Position numbers and translations under genes: made by a program. From Pseudomonadota bacterium (GTDB taxonomy: Bacteria; Myxococcota_A; Polyangia; Polyangiales; Polyangiaceae): DNA of 64,000 nt. Shown here piece after piece: positions 28,960 through 37,331 of the stretch. Under the pieces are notes generated by a model. The model made no database searches and was not told the origin of the DNA. It saw only the letters and a program-made list of their open reading frames with translations. Each line of letters opens with the position of its first letter. Position 1 is the first letter of the stretch. Location: contig JAEYWK010000146.1 of the NCBI GenBank assembly GCA_023431345.1, positions 1 through 64,000 of the forward strand, read 5' to 3'.

Positions 28960-29939
28960 GCTTGCGCGCCAAGGTGCTTTGGAGCGTGGCCTGGACGACC
29001 CTCGCTTGCTCGGGCGACCCGCTCACGCAAGGCCTCGAGCAGCCGCTGCGCGTGCAAGACGCACAATTTCGCGAAGAGGAGCTGCCGGGGCTGCCGCCGC
29101 TCACGGGGGAAGACGTGATCAACGGGGCGGGGCCCACCGCGCCGTACGTCAGCGGCATCAACCTGCCAAACTCGCTGATTCGCCAAGGAGAAACCGCCCG
29201 CGCCATCAGCGGCACGGCCTCCGATGACGCGGCCGCCGTGGCCATCCGGCTCGGAGAGCTCGGCTCGGGCTACTGGCTGCTCCCGACCGCCAACGCCGAC
29301 GCCTTGAACCCAGGCCAGGTCGAGTGGCGCCTGCGCGCCTCGTTCGGGCACGACGTCGCGCCCGGCCTTCATCGGCTGCTCGTCGCTGCCATCGACGAGC
29401 GGGGGCGCTCCGGCACGCGCGGCGCGGTGAACGTGTGCATCGCGCGCGAAGTGCCGGACAACGGCAACGCCTGCGACCCGACGACGCCGCCGCCCGCCCT
29501 CGTCGTCAGCTTGGCCTGGGATGCGCCGGTGGACCTCGACTTGCGCGTGATCACGCCGAGCGGCAAGGTCGTCGACTCCAAGCACGCTTCGACCGCGCCC
29601 GAAGACGAGGCCGGCGACTTCGATCCTAGCGCCCCTGGTACCGGCATCTTCGACGTCGACGCTGTCGCTCACTGCCTCGACTCCGGAAAACGCCGCGAAA
29701 GCCTGATTTTTCAAGACACCCCGGAGCCGGGCACCTACCTCGTCTACGCCGATCTCTACGACGCCTGCGGCGAGGCCAACGTCCACTTCGATGCGTCGCT
29801 GCACGTGGCCGAAGACGGCGAAGAGCCCGACACCTTCGCCCCGCGACGCACCTTCCAGCAAGCCGGACAGCTCCAAGCCGTGCACGCCACCGGCGGGGCC
29901 AAGCTCGGCATGTTCGTCACGAGCTTCAACGTGAACTGA
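28956..29939 (+). CDS. Lipoprotein with DUF2135-like beta domain
   Basis: 327 aa. The ATG overlaps the porin stop (ATGA) with GGTGGAG upstream. The leader ends TTLAC. The N-terminal part (about 55-165) is Ig-like (AISGTASDDAAAVAIRLGEL). The C-terminal part (about 180-320) has SLAWDAPVDLDLRVITPSGK and TYLVYADLYDACGEANVHFD, the pattern of DUF2135/YfaP-type calcium-binding-like domains. Secreted, presumably facing the periplasm or the surface. It is encoded between the porin and ExbB, so it may be an accessory of the uptake complex (inference). Confidence 0.65.
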   Translation: MSLRAKVLWSVAWTTLACSGDPLTQGLEQPLRVQDAQFREEELPGLPPLTGEDVINGAGPTAPYVSGINLPNSLIRQGETARAISGTASDDAAAVAIRLGELGSGYWLLPTANADALNPGQVEWRLRASFGHDVAPGLHRLLVAAIDERGRSGTRGAVNVCIAREVPDNGNACDPTTPPPALVVSLAWDAPVDLDLRVITPSGKVVDSKHASTAPEDEAGDFDPSAPGTGIFDVDAVAHCLDSGKRRESLIFQDTPEPGTYLVYADLYDACGEANVHFDASLHVAEDGEEPDTFAPRRTFQQAGQLQAVHATGGAKLGMFVTSFNVN

Positions 29940-29970
29940 AGCGATTTCTCGTTCCGCGAAAGGCACCCCC

Positions 29971-30705
29971 ATGTTGATCGAACGGTTACTCAAGGTCGCG
30001 CTGCTAGGCAGCGAGTGGATTCTCTACCTGCTCATCGCGCTGTCGGTGCTGTCGCTCGCGACGATGGTCGAGCGCTTCCTGTACTTCCGCCGTCGCTCCG
30101 AGAACACGAGCGAGCTTCACCAGAAGCTCGCCAAGCTCCTCGACCAAGACGACCTCGACGGCGCGTCGAAGCTGCTCGCCAGGAGCAAGTCGTTCGAAGC
30201 CGGCGTGGCGAGTGAAGCGCTGCGCTGGGCCGACAGTGGCCCGGAAGCCATGGCCGACGCGGTGGAGTCGGCGCTCGGCCGCGCCAAGAAGGACCTGGAG
30301 CGTGGGCTCAACTTCCTCGGCACCCTCGGCAACAACGCGCCGTTCGTCGGGCTATTCGGCACCGTGCTCGGCGTGATCATGGCGTTCAGCGCGCTGGGCG
30401 CCAACGGTCAGAACAACTCGGCCATGGGCGGCGTGATGGCCGCTATCGCCGAGGCGCTGGTCGCGACGGGCGTGGGCTTGTTCGTCGCGCTGCCGGCGGT
30501 CGTGGCTTACAACGTCATCCAGAAGCGCATCGGCGAGATCGAGACGGAGGCGATCGCCCTCACCAAGCTGATCAGCGCCTACCTGAAGGCGGGCATCAGC
30601 GCGCGGGCGGCGAACGTCGTCAAGACGGCGCGCGACTCGGCGCCGAGCGCGCGCAGCGAAAGCAACGACTCGCAAGGCCGCATCGAAGCGGTGGGAGCAG
30701 CCTGA
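29971..30705 (+). CDS. exbB: ExbB/TolQ-family proton channel subunit
   Basis: 244 aa. A first membrane segment (EWILYLLIALSVLSLATMVE) is followed by a long cytoplasmic loop, then two more segments. The signature is in LERGLNFLGTLGNNAPFVGL, FGTVLGVIMAF, and the last helix AEALVATGVGLFVALPAVVA. These match ExbB/TolQ/MotA, which with ExbD uses the proton gradient to energise TonB. The stop overlaps the next start (TGATG). I assign ExbB rather than TolQ because tonB and a TonB-dependent receptor follow. Confidence 0.93.
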   Translation: MLIERLLKVALLGSEWILYLLIALSVLSLATMVERFLYFRRRSENTSELHQKLAKLLDQDDLDGASKLLARSKSFEAGVASEALRWADSGPEAMADAVESALGRAKKDLERGLNFLGTLGNNAPFVGLFGTVLGVIMAFSALGANGQNNSAMGGVMAAIAEALVATGVGLFVALPAVVAYNVIQKRIGEIETEAIALTKLISAYLKAGISARAANVVKTARDSAPSARSESNDSQGRIEAVGAA

Positions 30706-31118
30706 TGGCCTCCGTCACCTCCGGCTCGTCGCGCGGTCGCGGCACCATCGTCGGCATCAACGTGACGCCGATGGTCGACATCGTGCTCGTGCTGCTGATC
30801 ATCATGATGGTCTCCGCCACCTACATCGTGTCGCAGAGCCTCAAGGTCGAGCTACCGAAGACCGCGTCTTCGGACGACACGGTGAGCAAGACCCACGTCG
30901 TGACCATCACCAAAGACGGCGAGTACTTCTTCAACGACAAGGCGACGCCCAAAGCCGACTTGCCCGGCCTGCTGCGCGGCGCCAAGGCCGAGAACGAGAA
31001 CCTCAACCTGGTGATCACCGCCGACGAGCAAGCCCGCCACGGCTCGGTCGTGGGCGTCATCGATCTGGCCAAGGTCGAGGGCATCACCAAGTTCGCCATC
31101 AACGTCGAGACCAAGTAG
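30705..31118 (+). CDS. exbD: ExbD/TolR-family protein
   Basis: 137 aa. A short cytoplasmic N-terminus with GINVTPMVDIVLVLLIIMMV contains the membrane Asp of the ExbD/TolR family. The periplasmic domain follows (VVTITKDGEYFFNDKATPKA; LNLVITADEQARHGSVVGVI; DLAKVEGITKFAINV). It pairs with ExbB to form the motor. Translation is coupled to exbB. Confidence 0.93.
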   Translation: MASVTSGSSRGRGTIVGINVTPMVDIVLVLLIIMMVSATYIVSQSLKVELPKTASSDDTVSKTHVVTITKDGEYFFNDKATPKADLPGLLRGAKAENENLNLVITADEQARHGSVVGVIDLAKVEGITKFAINVETK

Positions 31119-31127
31119 CAGCCCGCC

Positions 31128-31853
31128 ATGTGGAGCTCTCGTTCGACCCTCATCGCTGCCAGCTTCGTCGTGCACGGCGCGCTCGCGTATGGCGTCGGCA
31201 AGATCGAGATCAAGAAGGCGCGAGCGGCGACGGCAATCGAAATCGCCGAGGTGAAGAAGCCGGCGAAGAAGCCGCCGGCTCCCGCAAAAATCGACCCGCC
31301 CCCGCGCAAGCCCGAGCCGCCCGCCCGCGAGCGCCGCGCCGCCGCGGCCAAGCCGGCCGAAGCCCCTCCCCCGCCTAGCGAAGCCCCTCCGCCCGCCGCT
31401 CCCCTCGCCGACCTGCCCGACTTCGGCGTCTCGCTCAGCGGCGGCGTCGACGGCACCGGCATCGCCTTGCCGGTCGGTGGCAGCACGAAGAGCGCAGCTC
31501 GAGAAGCCAAGGCCGCGCTCCCCGCGCCGAAGAAACTACAGCCCGCGGCGGCGGCGGCCAGCGATGCCCTCGATCCTTGCAGTGACCCGCCCGCCAAGCC
31601 GAAGCCGCGCAGCGTGCCGCAACCAGCCGGCACGGAGGCCGCGCGTGCCGCCGGCGTCGAAGGCAAGGTGCGAGTGCAGCTCACGGTCGACGAGAGCGGA
31701 CGCGTCGTCGACGTCAAGCTCTTGCAGGGGCTGGGCTACGGCCTCGACGAGGCCGCCCTCGCCGCCGCGCGCCAGGCGGAGTTCGAGCCCGCCGTACGCT
31801 GCGGCACGCCCACGCGCGCTACGTTCAACATTTCCATGCGTTTCACGCTGTAA
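31128..31853 (+). CDS. tonB: TonB-type energy transducer
   Basis: 241 aa. The N-terminal segment SSRSTLIAASFVVHGALAYG contains the family SxxxH helix that contacts ExbB. A Lys/Pro/Ala-rich periplasm-spanning region (about 40-110) follows. The C-terminal TonB domain (about 165-241) has GVEGKVRVQLTVDESGRVVD, LGYGLDEAALAAARQAEF and a final beta strand NISMRFTL. Two Cys (DPCSDPP and VRCG) may pair. It carries motor energy to outer-membrane receptors, most likely the next gene. Confidence 0.88.
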   Translation: MWSSRSTLIAASFVVHGALAYGVGKIEIKKARAATAIEIAEVKKPAKKPPAPAKIDPPPRKPEPPARERRAAAAKPAEAPPPPSEAPPPAAPLADLPDFGVSLSGGVDGTGIALPVGGSTKSAAREAKAALPAPKKLQPAAAAASDALDPCSDPPAKPKPRSVPQPAGTEAARAAGVEGKVRVQLTVDESGRVVDVKLLQGLGYGLDEAALAAARQAEFEPAVRCGTPTRATFNISMRFTL

Positions 31854-31877
31854 ATCCCTCGCTTCGAAAGACCCGTC

Positions 31878-34571
31878 TTGCTTCGTTTCGTCTCGTCTCT
31901 GCGCCGCACCACGCGGCTCGGCTCTTGGCTCGTGCTCCTCGCCGCGCTTCTGCCCACCACCAGCGCGCTCGCGCAGCAAGCCGCCGCGCAGCCCGTGGGC
32001 GACGAAGCGCGACGGCCTAAACTGACGAAGCCGCCCCGCCTCGTCACGTTCGTGGAGGCGCCCTATCCCGAGTCCGAGAAGGCGGCCGGCAAGCAGGCAT
32101 CCGTGATTTTGCAGATCGCGATCTCCGCGACCGGAAGCGTCGAGCAAGCGGCGGTGGTGCAGTCCGCGGGGGCGGCTTTCGATGCCGCGGCCATCGCCGC
32201 CGCGAAGCAGTTCCGGTTCGAGCCCGCCGAAATCGACGACCAGCCGGCGCCGATCCGCATCCAATACCGCTACGAGTTCGTGCTGAAGGAAGCCGAGCCC
32301 ACCACCGGCATCCTGGAAGGCGTCGTGAAGGCCCGCGGCACCGGCGCGCCCATGGCCGGCGTGCGCATCGAGCTCGACAGCGGACTTTCAGCCGAGACTG
32401 ACGCCGAGGGTAAGTTCAGCTTCCTCGACCTCGAGCCAGGCGCGCGCAAGGTGACGCTCTCGCGCAGCGACTTGAAGGCGCTGCAAACTCAAGAGACGGT
32501 CGTCGCGGGCGAGAAGCTGCAAGCGAGCTACGAGGTCGACCTCGCCCCCACCCAGGCGTCCGCCGAGAGCGACGAAGACGCGGACGACCTCGAAATCGTG
32601 ATCGTGCTGCCGACCCTGACCAAGCAGGTCGTGTCGGTGAAGGTCGAAGCCGATCAGGCGCGCCGCGTGGCCGGCACCCAAGGCGACGTGCTCAAGATCG
32701 TCGAAAACATGCCCGGCGTCGCCCGAGCCAGCGCCGGCTCCGGACAAATCGTGGTGTGGGGTGCTTCACCGGAGGACACGCGCGTTTACGTCGACGACGT
32801 GCGGGTGCCGCTCCTGTATCACTTCGGTGGCTTGCGCTCGGTCATCCATACGGACTTGGTCCAGAGCGTCGAGCTGCTACCGGGCGGCTATGGCTCGACT
32901 TATGGCCGGGGGCTGGGCGGCCTGATCACGGTCGCGACGCGCGATCCGGATCCGAAGGCGCGTCACGCCGCCCTGCAGCTCGATCTGCTCGATGCCTCCG
33001 CCTCCGCCTCCGGCAAGATCACGGAAAATTGGAGCTTCGCGGGCGCGGCCCGTCGCAGTCACCTCGACGAGACGCTCGACGTGGCGACGGATGAAGACGT
33101 CGGCGAGTTCTTCCCCATCCCGCACTACTATGACGCGCAGGCCAAGCTGCGGCGACGGCTGGGCGAGAAGCGCTACGTCGAGCTCGGCGGCCTGCTGTCG
33201 TCGGACCGCGTCGAGCGCAGCGTAGGCTCGGTGGACCCCGCCGAGCGCAAGCAAGAGACGAAGGAGCTCAAGTTCGAGCGCGTTTACGTGCGCTACGTGG
33301 CGACCGAGGCCGACGGCAGCGAGACGCGGCTGACTCCCTGGTTCGGACGGGATCGCAGCAGCCTGGTCGCTGAGTTCGGCGGCACCCCCACCGAGCTGTC
33401 CGTGCGCTCGCGCCACTACGGCTTGCGCGTGAGCCACGCGCACCGCATCTCCGAGCTGCTCACCGGCAACGTCGGCCTCGATCTCGAAGCCTCGAGCGCG
33501 ACCGCCGAGCGCGCCGGCTCCGTCAGCACCCCTCCACGCGAGGGCGACGCTCGCACGTTCGGACAGCCGCCGTCGAGCGAGATCAACGGCAGCACCTGGA
33601 AGACGATCACCGGCAGCGCCGCGCCTTACGTCGAAGGCGACGTCGCCGTGCTGGGCGGGCAGCTCCATTTCGTGCCGGGCATGCGCGTCGAGCCGTACTT
33701 CATCTCCGTCGACCGGCGCGCCCCCGACGAGGGCAACCTGCCGCCGACGGGCGCCTACACCTCCGACCTCGCGCTGCAGCCGCGCCTTTCCATCCGCTAC
33801 ACTCCCAGCGAGCGCGCGAGCTTCAAGGCCGCTTGGGGCCGCTATTTCCAGGCTCCGCAGGCCGAGGACCAATCTCCCGTCTTCGGTAACCCGCTCCTGA
33901 ACGTCGCCAACGCCACGCACTACTTGGTCAGCAATCAGGTCCAGGTTTTTCCCAAGCTGAGCGCCGAGACCACGGCTTTCTACTCACGCTCCGAGGGGCT
34001 CGCGGTGCGCAATCCGTCGTCGGCCCCGCTGCTGGGCGAGACGCTGGTCGGCGCGGGTGAAGGTCGCGCGTTCGGCGTGCAGTTCCTGATCCGTCGCGAC
34101 CTCGATCACGGCTTCTTCGGTTGGGTGGCGTACACGCTGATGCGCGCGGAGCGACGAGACAACGCGAGCGCGAGCTGGCGCTCGTTCGACTTCGATCAGA
34201 CGCACGTGCTGACCGCGCTCGCGTCGTACGAGCTGGGCGCGGGTTTCGACGTCGGCGTGCGCTTCCGCTACGCGACCGGCTACCCGCGCACGCCCGTGAT
34301 CGGCGCCTACCACGACACCCGTCGGAACCTCTACGAGCCCGTGCTCGGCCGGAAGAACTCCATCAGAATCCCTGATTTTGCCCAGCTAGACGTGCGCATC
34401 TCCAAGACCTTCAAGCTCGCCGGCACCCAGGGCGAGCTCTACGCCGACGTACAGAACGTGACCGACCGCGAAAACGCCGAGGAGCTCATTTACAGCCAAG
34501 ACTACTCGCAGCGACGGAGCATCCGCGGCCTGCCGATACTGCCGGTGATCGGCGCGAGGTGGGAGCTATGA
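31878..34571 (+). CDS. TonB-dependent receptor with its own TonB C-terminal-like domain
   Basis: 897 aa from a TTG (31878) that gives a signal peptide (RLGSWLVLLAALLPTTSALA). Residues about 50-130 match the TonB C-terminal domain (APYPESEKAAGKQASVILQI; AFDAAAIAAAKQFRFEPAEI). Residues about 143-215 are a carboxypeptidase-regulatory-like fold (GILEGVVKARGTGAPMAGVR, FSFLDLEPGARKVTLSRSDL). The plug begins near 255 (QGDVLKIVENMPGVARASAG; VRVPLLYHFGGLRSVIHTDL; GGYGSTYGRGLGG), then the barrel. The C-terminus is VIGARWEL with an aromatic near the end. It should import the ligand of this locus. Its stop overlaps the next start (ATGA). Confidence 0.9.
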   Translation: MLRFVSSLRRTTRLGSWLVLLAALLPTTSALAQQAAAQPVGDEARRPKLTKPPRLVTFVEAPYPESEKAAGKQASVILQIAISATGSVEQAAVVQSAGAAFDAAAIAAAKQFRFEPAEIDDQPAPIRIQYRYEFVLKEAEPTTGILEGVVKARGTGAPMAGVRIELDSGLSAETDAEGKFSFLDLEPGARKVTLSRSDLKALQTQETVVAGEKLQASYEVDLAPTQASAESDEDADDLEIVIVLPTLTKQVVSVKVEADQARRVAGTQGDVLKIVENMPGVARASAGSGQIVVWGASPEDTRVYVDDVRVPLLYHFGGLRSVIHTDLVQSVELLPGGYGSTYGRGLGGLITVATRDPDPKARHAALQLDLLDASASASGKITENWSFAGAARRSHLDETLDVATDEDVGEFFPIPHYYDAQAKLRRRLGEKRYVELGGLLSSDRVERSVGSVDPAERKQETKELKFERVYVRYVATEADGSETRLTPWFGRDRSSLVAEFGGTPTELSVRSRHYGLRVSHAHRISELLTGNVGLDLEASSATAERAGSVSTPPREGDARTFGQPPSSEINGSTWKTITGSAAPYVEGDVAVLGGQLHFVPGMRVEPYFISVDRRAPDEGNLPPTGAYTSDLALQPRLSIRYTPSERASFKAAWGRYFQAPQAEDQSPVFGNPLLNVANATHYLVSNQVQVFPKLSAETTAFYSRSEGLAVRNPSSAPLLGETLVGAGEGRAFGVQFLIRRDLDHGFFGWVAYTLMRAERRDNASASWRSFDFDQTHVLTALASYELGAGFDVGVRFRYATGYPRTPVIGAYHDTRRNLYEPVLGRKNSIRIPDFAQLDVRISKTFKLAGTQGELYADVQNVTDRENAEELIYSQDYSQRRSIRGLPILPVIGARWEL

Positions 34572-35635
34572 AGCGGCCCCCCTGCTCGTCGGGAGAGTCG
34601 AGGCCCCGCTTGGCCTTCGCGCTGCTCGTAGCGGCCACGGGCTGCGTCCCCGACTTCGACACCGACTTGACGAAGCTGACCGAGCCGCGCTTACTGGCGA
34701 TCGCGTCGACGCCAGCGGAAGCACCGTCGCTCGAGGAGGTGACGTTGACGGCGCTCGTCGCGGTGCCGGAAGGTGCGACCGCGCCGCGGCTCGATTGGAC
34801 GATGTGCCTCACCCGCAAGCCGCTCACCGAGCTCGGCCCGGTCGCCCCCGCGTGCCTCGAGCCCGACGACGGCAGCGGCAAGGTGCTGGCCTTGGGCTCG
34901 GGTCAGACCGTCCAGGCAACCATCGACAAGGACGTGTGCAAGCTGTTCGGCCCGCTGCGCCCGAGCCCGCAAGGCGGTGAGGGCGCGGGTAGGCCCGTCG
35001 ACCCCGACATCACGGGTGGCTTCTACCAGCCGTTCGCCGCGCATTGGGGGCAGACCCAATCGCTGGGCGCGGTGCGCATCGATTGCGATTTGGCCGACGT
35101 CAACCGCGACGACGCCCTCGATTACCGCCGGCGTTACCGCAGAAACCAGAGCCCCCGTATCGCGAGCGTCACGCGCCGCGACGGCACCGAGCAAGAGCTC
35201 GCGGCCGACGACCAGCCGCTGTCGATCCGCGCGGGCTCGAAGCTCGCGCTGCGGGCGAGCTGGGACGCGTGCAGCACCGAGTCGACGTGCGGCGATGGGT
35301 TGTGCACCGCCTTCGAAGACCAAACCACGTGCGCCGAGGACTGCACGGGGCAGCCGCGCGGCTGCAGCGGTTCGGAGCCGTACGTTTGGTACAACCACGA
35401 AACCGAGCGCATCGAGCCGCGTCGCGAAGGCATCACGGTCGCGTGGTACGCTTCGCGGGGCCGGTTTCGCGACGAGCAGACCGGAATCGAGGAAGAGCAG
35501 GCCGAAGGCGCGAGCTCCACCGACAACGTCTACGAGGTCGGCAGCGAGCCGGGGCCGGCCACGATCTGGCTCGTGATCCGCGATACTCGCGGCGGACAGT
35601 CCTGGGAAATCCGCCACTTCGAGGTCACCCCCTGA
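34568..35635 (+). CDS. Receptor-linked lipoprotein
   Basis: 355 aa. The ATG overlaps the receptor stop and has GGGAG upstream. A lipoprotein leader ends in AATGC. The mature part is mainly beta (EEVTLTALVAVPEGATAPRL; LSIRAGSKLALRASWDACS) with Cys pairs and a CGDGLCTAFEDQTTCAEDC motif of the kind found in secreted myxobacterial proteins. The last third reads as an Ig-like domain (ITVAWYASRGRFRDEQTG; GPATIWLVIRDTRGGQSWEI). A surface lipoprotein directly coupled to a TonB receptor suggests a SusD-like or capture partner, but there is no SusD homology. Function inferred only from context. Confidence 0.65.
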   Translation: MKRPPCSSGESRPRLAFALLVAATGCVPDFDTDLTKLTEPRLLAIASTPAEAPSLEEVTLTALVAVPEGATAPRLDWTMCLTRKPLTELGPVAPACLEPDDGSGKVLALGSGQTVQATIDKDVCKLFGPLRPSPQGGEGAGRPVDPDITGGFYQPFAAHWGQTQSLGAVRIDCDLADVNRDDALDYRRRYRRNQSPRIASVTRRDGTEQELAADDQPLSIRAGSKLALRASWDACSTESTCGDGLCTAFEDQTTCAEDCTGQPRGCSGSEPYVWYNHETERIEPRREGITVAWYASRGRFRDEQTGIEEEQAEGASSTDNVYEVGSEPGPATIWLVIRDTRGGQSWEIRHFEVTP

Positions 35636-35760
35636 CCCGGGCCGGAGACCGATCTCGGCGCGCCCCGACGAGCGCGAACGCGCTCGAGGCGCAGAAGCCG
35701 TACCGGACTGGCGCGAGGCAGGCAAAAACTCCCGCACTTTCAAACAGTTGAAACTTGTGG

Positions 35761-35804
35761 TTGACAGAGCCGCGCTCAACTCATATTCCCTATCGAGTAG
35801 ATAG
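35761..35804 (+). promoter_or_regulatory. Promoter and operator of the Rrf2-sulfate operon
   Basis: TTGACA (35761-35766), a 17-nt spacer and TATTCC (35784-35789) form a plausible sigma-70 promoter. Just downstream is the perfect inverted repeat CTATC-gagta-GATAG (35790-35804), ending one base before the GTG of the Rrf2 gene and covering the expected start of transcription. This is where an autoregulating repressor would bind. The leader would be only about 10 nt, and there is no clear ribosome-binding site. Confidence 0.6.
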
Positions 35805-35805
35805 A

Positions 35806-36240
35806 GTGATCATCACGCGCAAGACCACGTACGCGCTCCGAGCGCTGAAGCACCTCGCCCAGCGGGAGGGCGCGCTCACGCTCACGTCGCGCATCGCTGA
35901 GGACGAGGGCATCCCTCAGCGCTTCCTCGAAGCGATCTTGCGCGAGCTGGCGCGCCACGGCGTGCTCATGGTCAAGCGCGGACGCGGGGGCGGTTACACG
36001 CTGCGCGTGCAGCCGCACGAGCTGAGCGTCGCGCGGGTGATCGACGTCGTCGATGGGCACGCCTCGCAGTTCGCCTGTCTCGACCCGATTCGTCCTTCGC
36101 GCTGTCAGGAGTGCCCCGGCGAGAGCACCTGTGCAGCGCAGGTGGTGCTCAATCAAATGGGCGTCGCCTCCCAGCGCGTGCTCCAGAGCATGACGCTGGC
36201 TGATCTGATCACTGCGCAACTGGAAGCATCCAATCAATGA
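35806..36240 (+). CDS. Rrf2-family transcriptional regulator with four Cys
   Basis: 144 aa from the GTG at 35806 (MIITRKTTYALRALKHLA), matching the family N-terminus; the frame is open further up to 35755 through the promoter. The winged HTH spans about 1-70 (GIPQRFLEAILRELARHGVL; GRGGGYTLRVQP). Cys91, Cys100, Cys103 and Cys109 lie where IscR/NsrR-type proteins hold an Fe-S cluster. It probably senses cluster state, cysteine or redox. The stop overlaps the sulfate-binding protein start (ATGA), so it most likely controls sulfate uptake, as do Rrf2 regulators such as CymR in other bacteria. Confidence 0.88.
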   Translation: MIITRKTTYALRALKHLAQREGALTLTSRIAEDEGIPQRFLEAILRELARHGVLMVKRGRGGGYTLRVQPHELSVARVIDVVDGHASQFACLDPIRPSRCQECPGESTCAAQVVLNQMGVASQRVLQSMTLADLITAQLEASNQ

Positions 36241-37322
36241 CAACGTCCCTCCCCACCCCTGCGGGTCCAGGCTTCGCTCGACGGTCCTTCGCGCTGCTCG
36301 CGCTCGCGCTCAGCCTCGGCGCTTGCAGCAAGACGGAAGCCAAGTCCGACGCCGCCGGCCAGAGCTCGGGCGCCAGCAAGGCGCCGCTGACTCTGCTCAA
36401 CGTGTCCTACGATCCGACGCGCGAGCTCTACACCGACTTCAACGCGCATTTCACCAAGAAGTGGCTGGCTGAGCACCAACAGCGGCTCACCATCAACCAG
36501 TCGCACGGCGGGGGCGGAAAGCAAGCGCGCGCCGTGATCGACGGCCTCGCCGCCGACGTCGTGACCCTGGCCGTGGCGTACGACGTGAACCAGCTCCACG
36601 ACAAGGCCAAGCTCATCCCCGAGAACTGGCAGTCGCGGCTCGAGCAGAACAGCTCGCCTTACACGTCGACGATCGTGTTCGTGGTGCGCCAGGGCAACCC
36701 GAAGCAAATCAGAGACTGGAACGACCTCGCCAAAGATGGCGTGAAGGTCATCACCCCGAACCCGAAGACGTCGGGCGGCGCGCGCTGGAACTACTTGGCG
36801 GCTTGGGGCTACGCGCTCAAGCAGCCGGGCGGAGACGACGCGAAGGCGCAGGCGTTCGTCGAGAAGGTTTACAAGAACGTGCCCGTGCTCGACTCGGGCG
36901 CGCGCGGCTCGACCACGACCTTCATCGAGCGCGGCATCGGTGACGTACTGGTGACGTGGGAGAACGAGGCGCTACTCAGCGTGAACGAGCTCGGCAAGGG
37001 CAAATTCCAGGTGGTGGTGCCGTCCGTGAGCATCCTGACGGAGCCGCCCGTGACGGTCGTCGACAAAGTCGCGGACAAGCGCGGCACGCGGGCGGTGGCG
37101 GAGGCGTATTTGAAGGAGCTGTACAGCCCGGAAGGCCAAGAGATCGCCGCGAAGCATTACTACCGCCCGCGCAGCGCCGACGTACTAGCCAAGTACAAGG
37201 ATCGCTTCCCGGCCATTCAGCTGTTCACCGTCGACGAGCTGTTCGGCGGCTGGAGCAAAGCGCAGCCGCTGCACTTCAACGACGGCGGCCTGTTCGACAA
37301 GATCTACAAGCCGAGTAAGTGA
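36237..37322 (+). CDS. sbp: Sulfate-binding lipoprotein (ABC transporter SBP)
   Basis: 361 aa, the usual size plus a lipoprotein leader (FALLALALSLGACSK). Family blocks are LLNVSYDPTRELYTDFNAHF, INQSHGGGGKQARAVIDGLA, ADVVTLAVAYDVNQL, VITPNPKTSGGARWNYLAAW and DSGARGSTTTFIERGIGDVL, all typical of Sbp/CysP. It delivers sulfate or thiosulfate to CysTW. A lipid anchor rather than a free periplasmic form is unusual for the enterobacterial model. Coupled to the Rrf2 gene by ATGA. Confidence 0.95.
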   Translation: MTTSLPTPAGPGFARRSFALLALALSLGACSKTEAKSDAAGQSSGASKAPLTLLNVSYDPTRELYTDFNAHFTKKWLAEHQQRLTINQSHGGGGKQARAVIDGLAADVVTLAVAYDVNQLHDKAKLIPENWQSRLEQNSSPYTSTIVFVVRQGNPKQIRDWNDLAKDGVKVITPNPKTSGGARWNYLAAWGYALKQPGGDDAKAQAFVEKVYKNVPVLDSGARGSTTTFIERGIGDVLVTWENEALLSVNELGKGKFQVVVPSVSILTEPPVTVVDKVADKRGTRAVAEAYLKELYSPEGQEIAAKHYYRPRSADVLAKYKDRFPAIQLFTVDELFGGWSKAQPLHFNDGGLFDKIYKPSK

Positions 37323-37331
37323 GGCGGCGGA

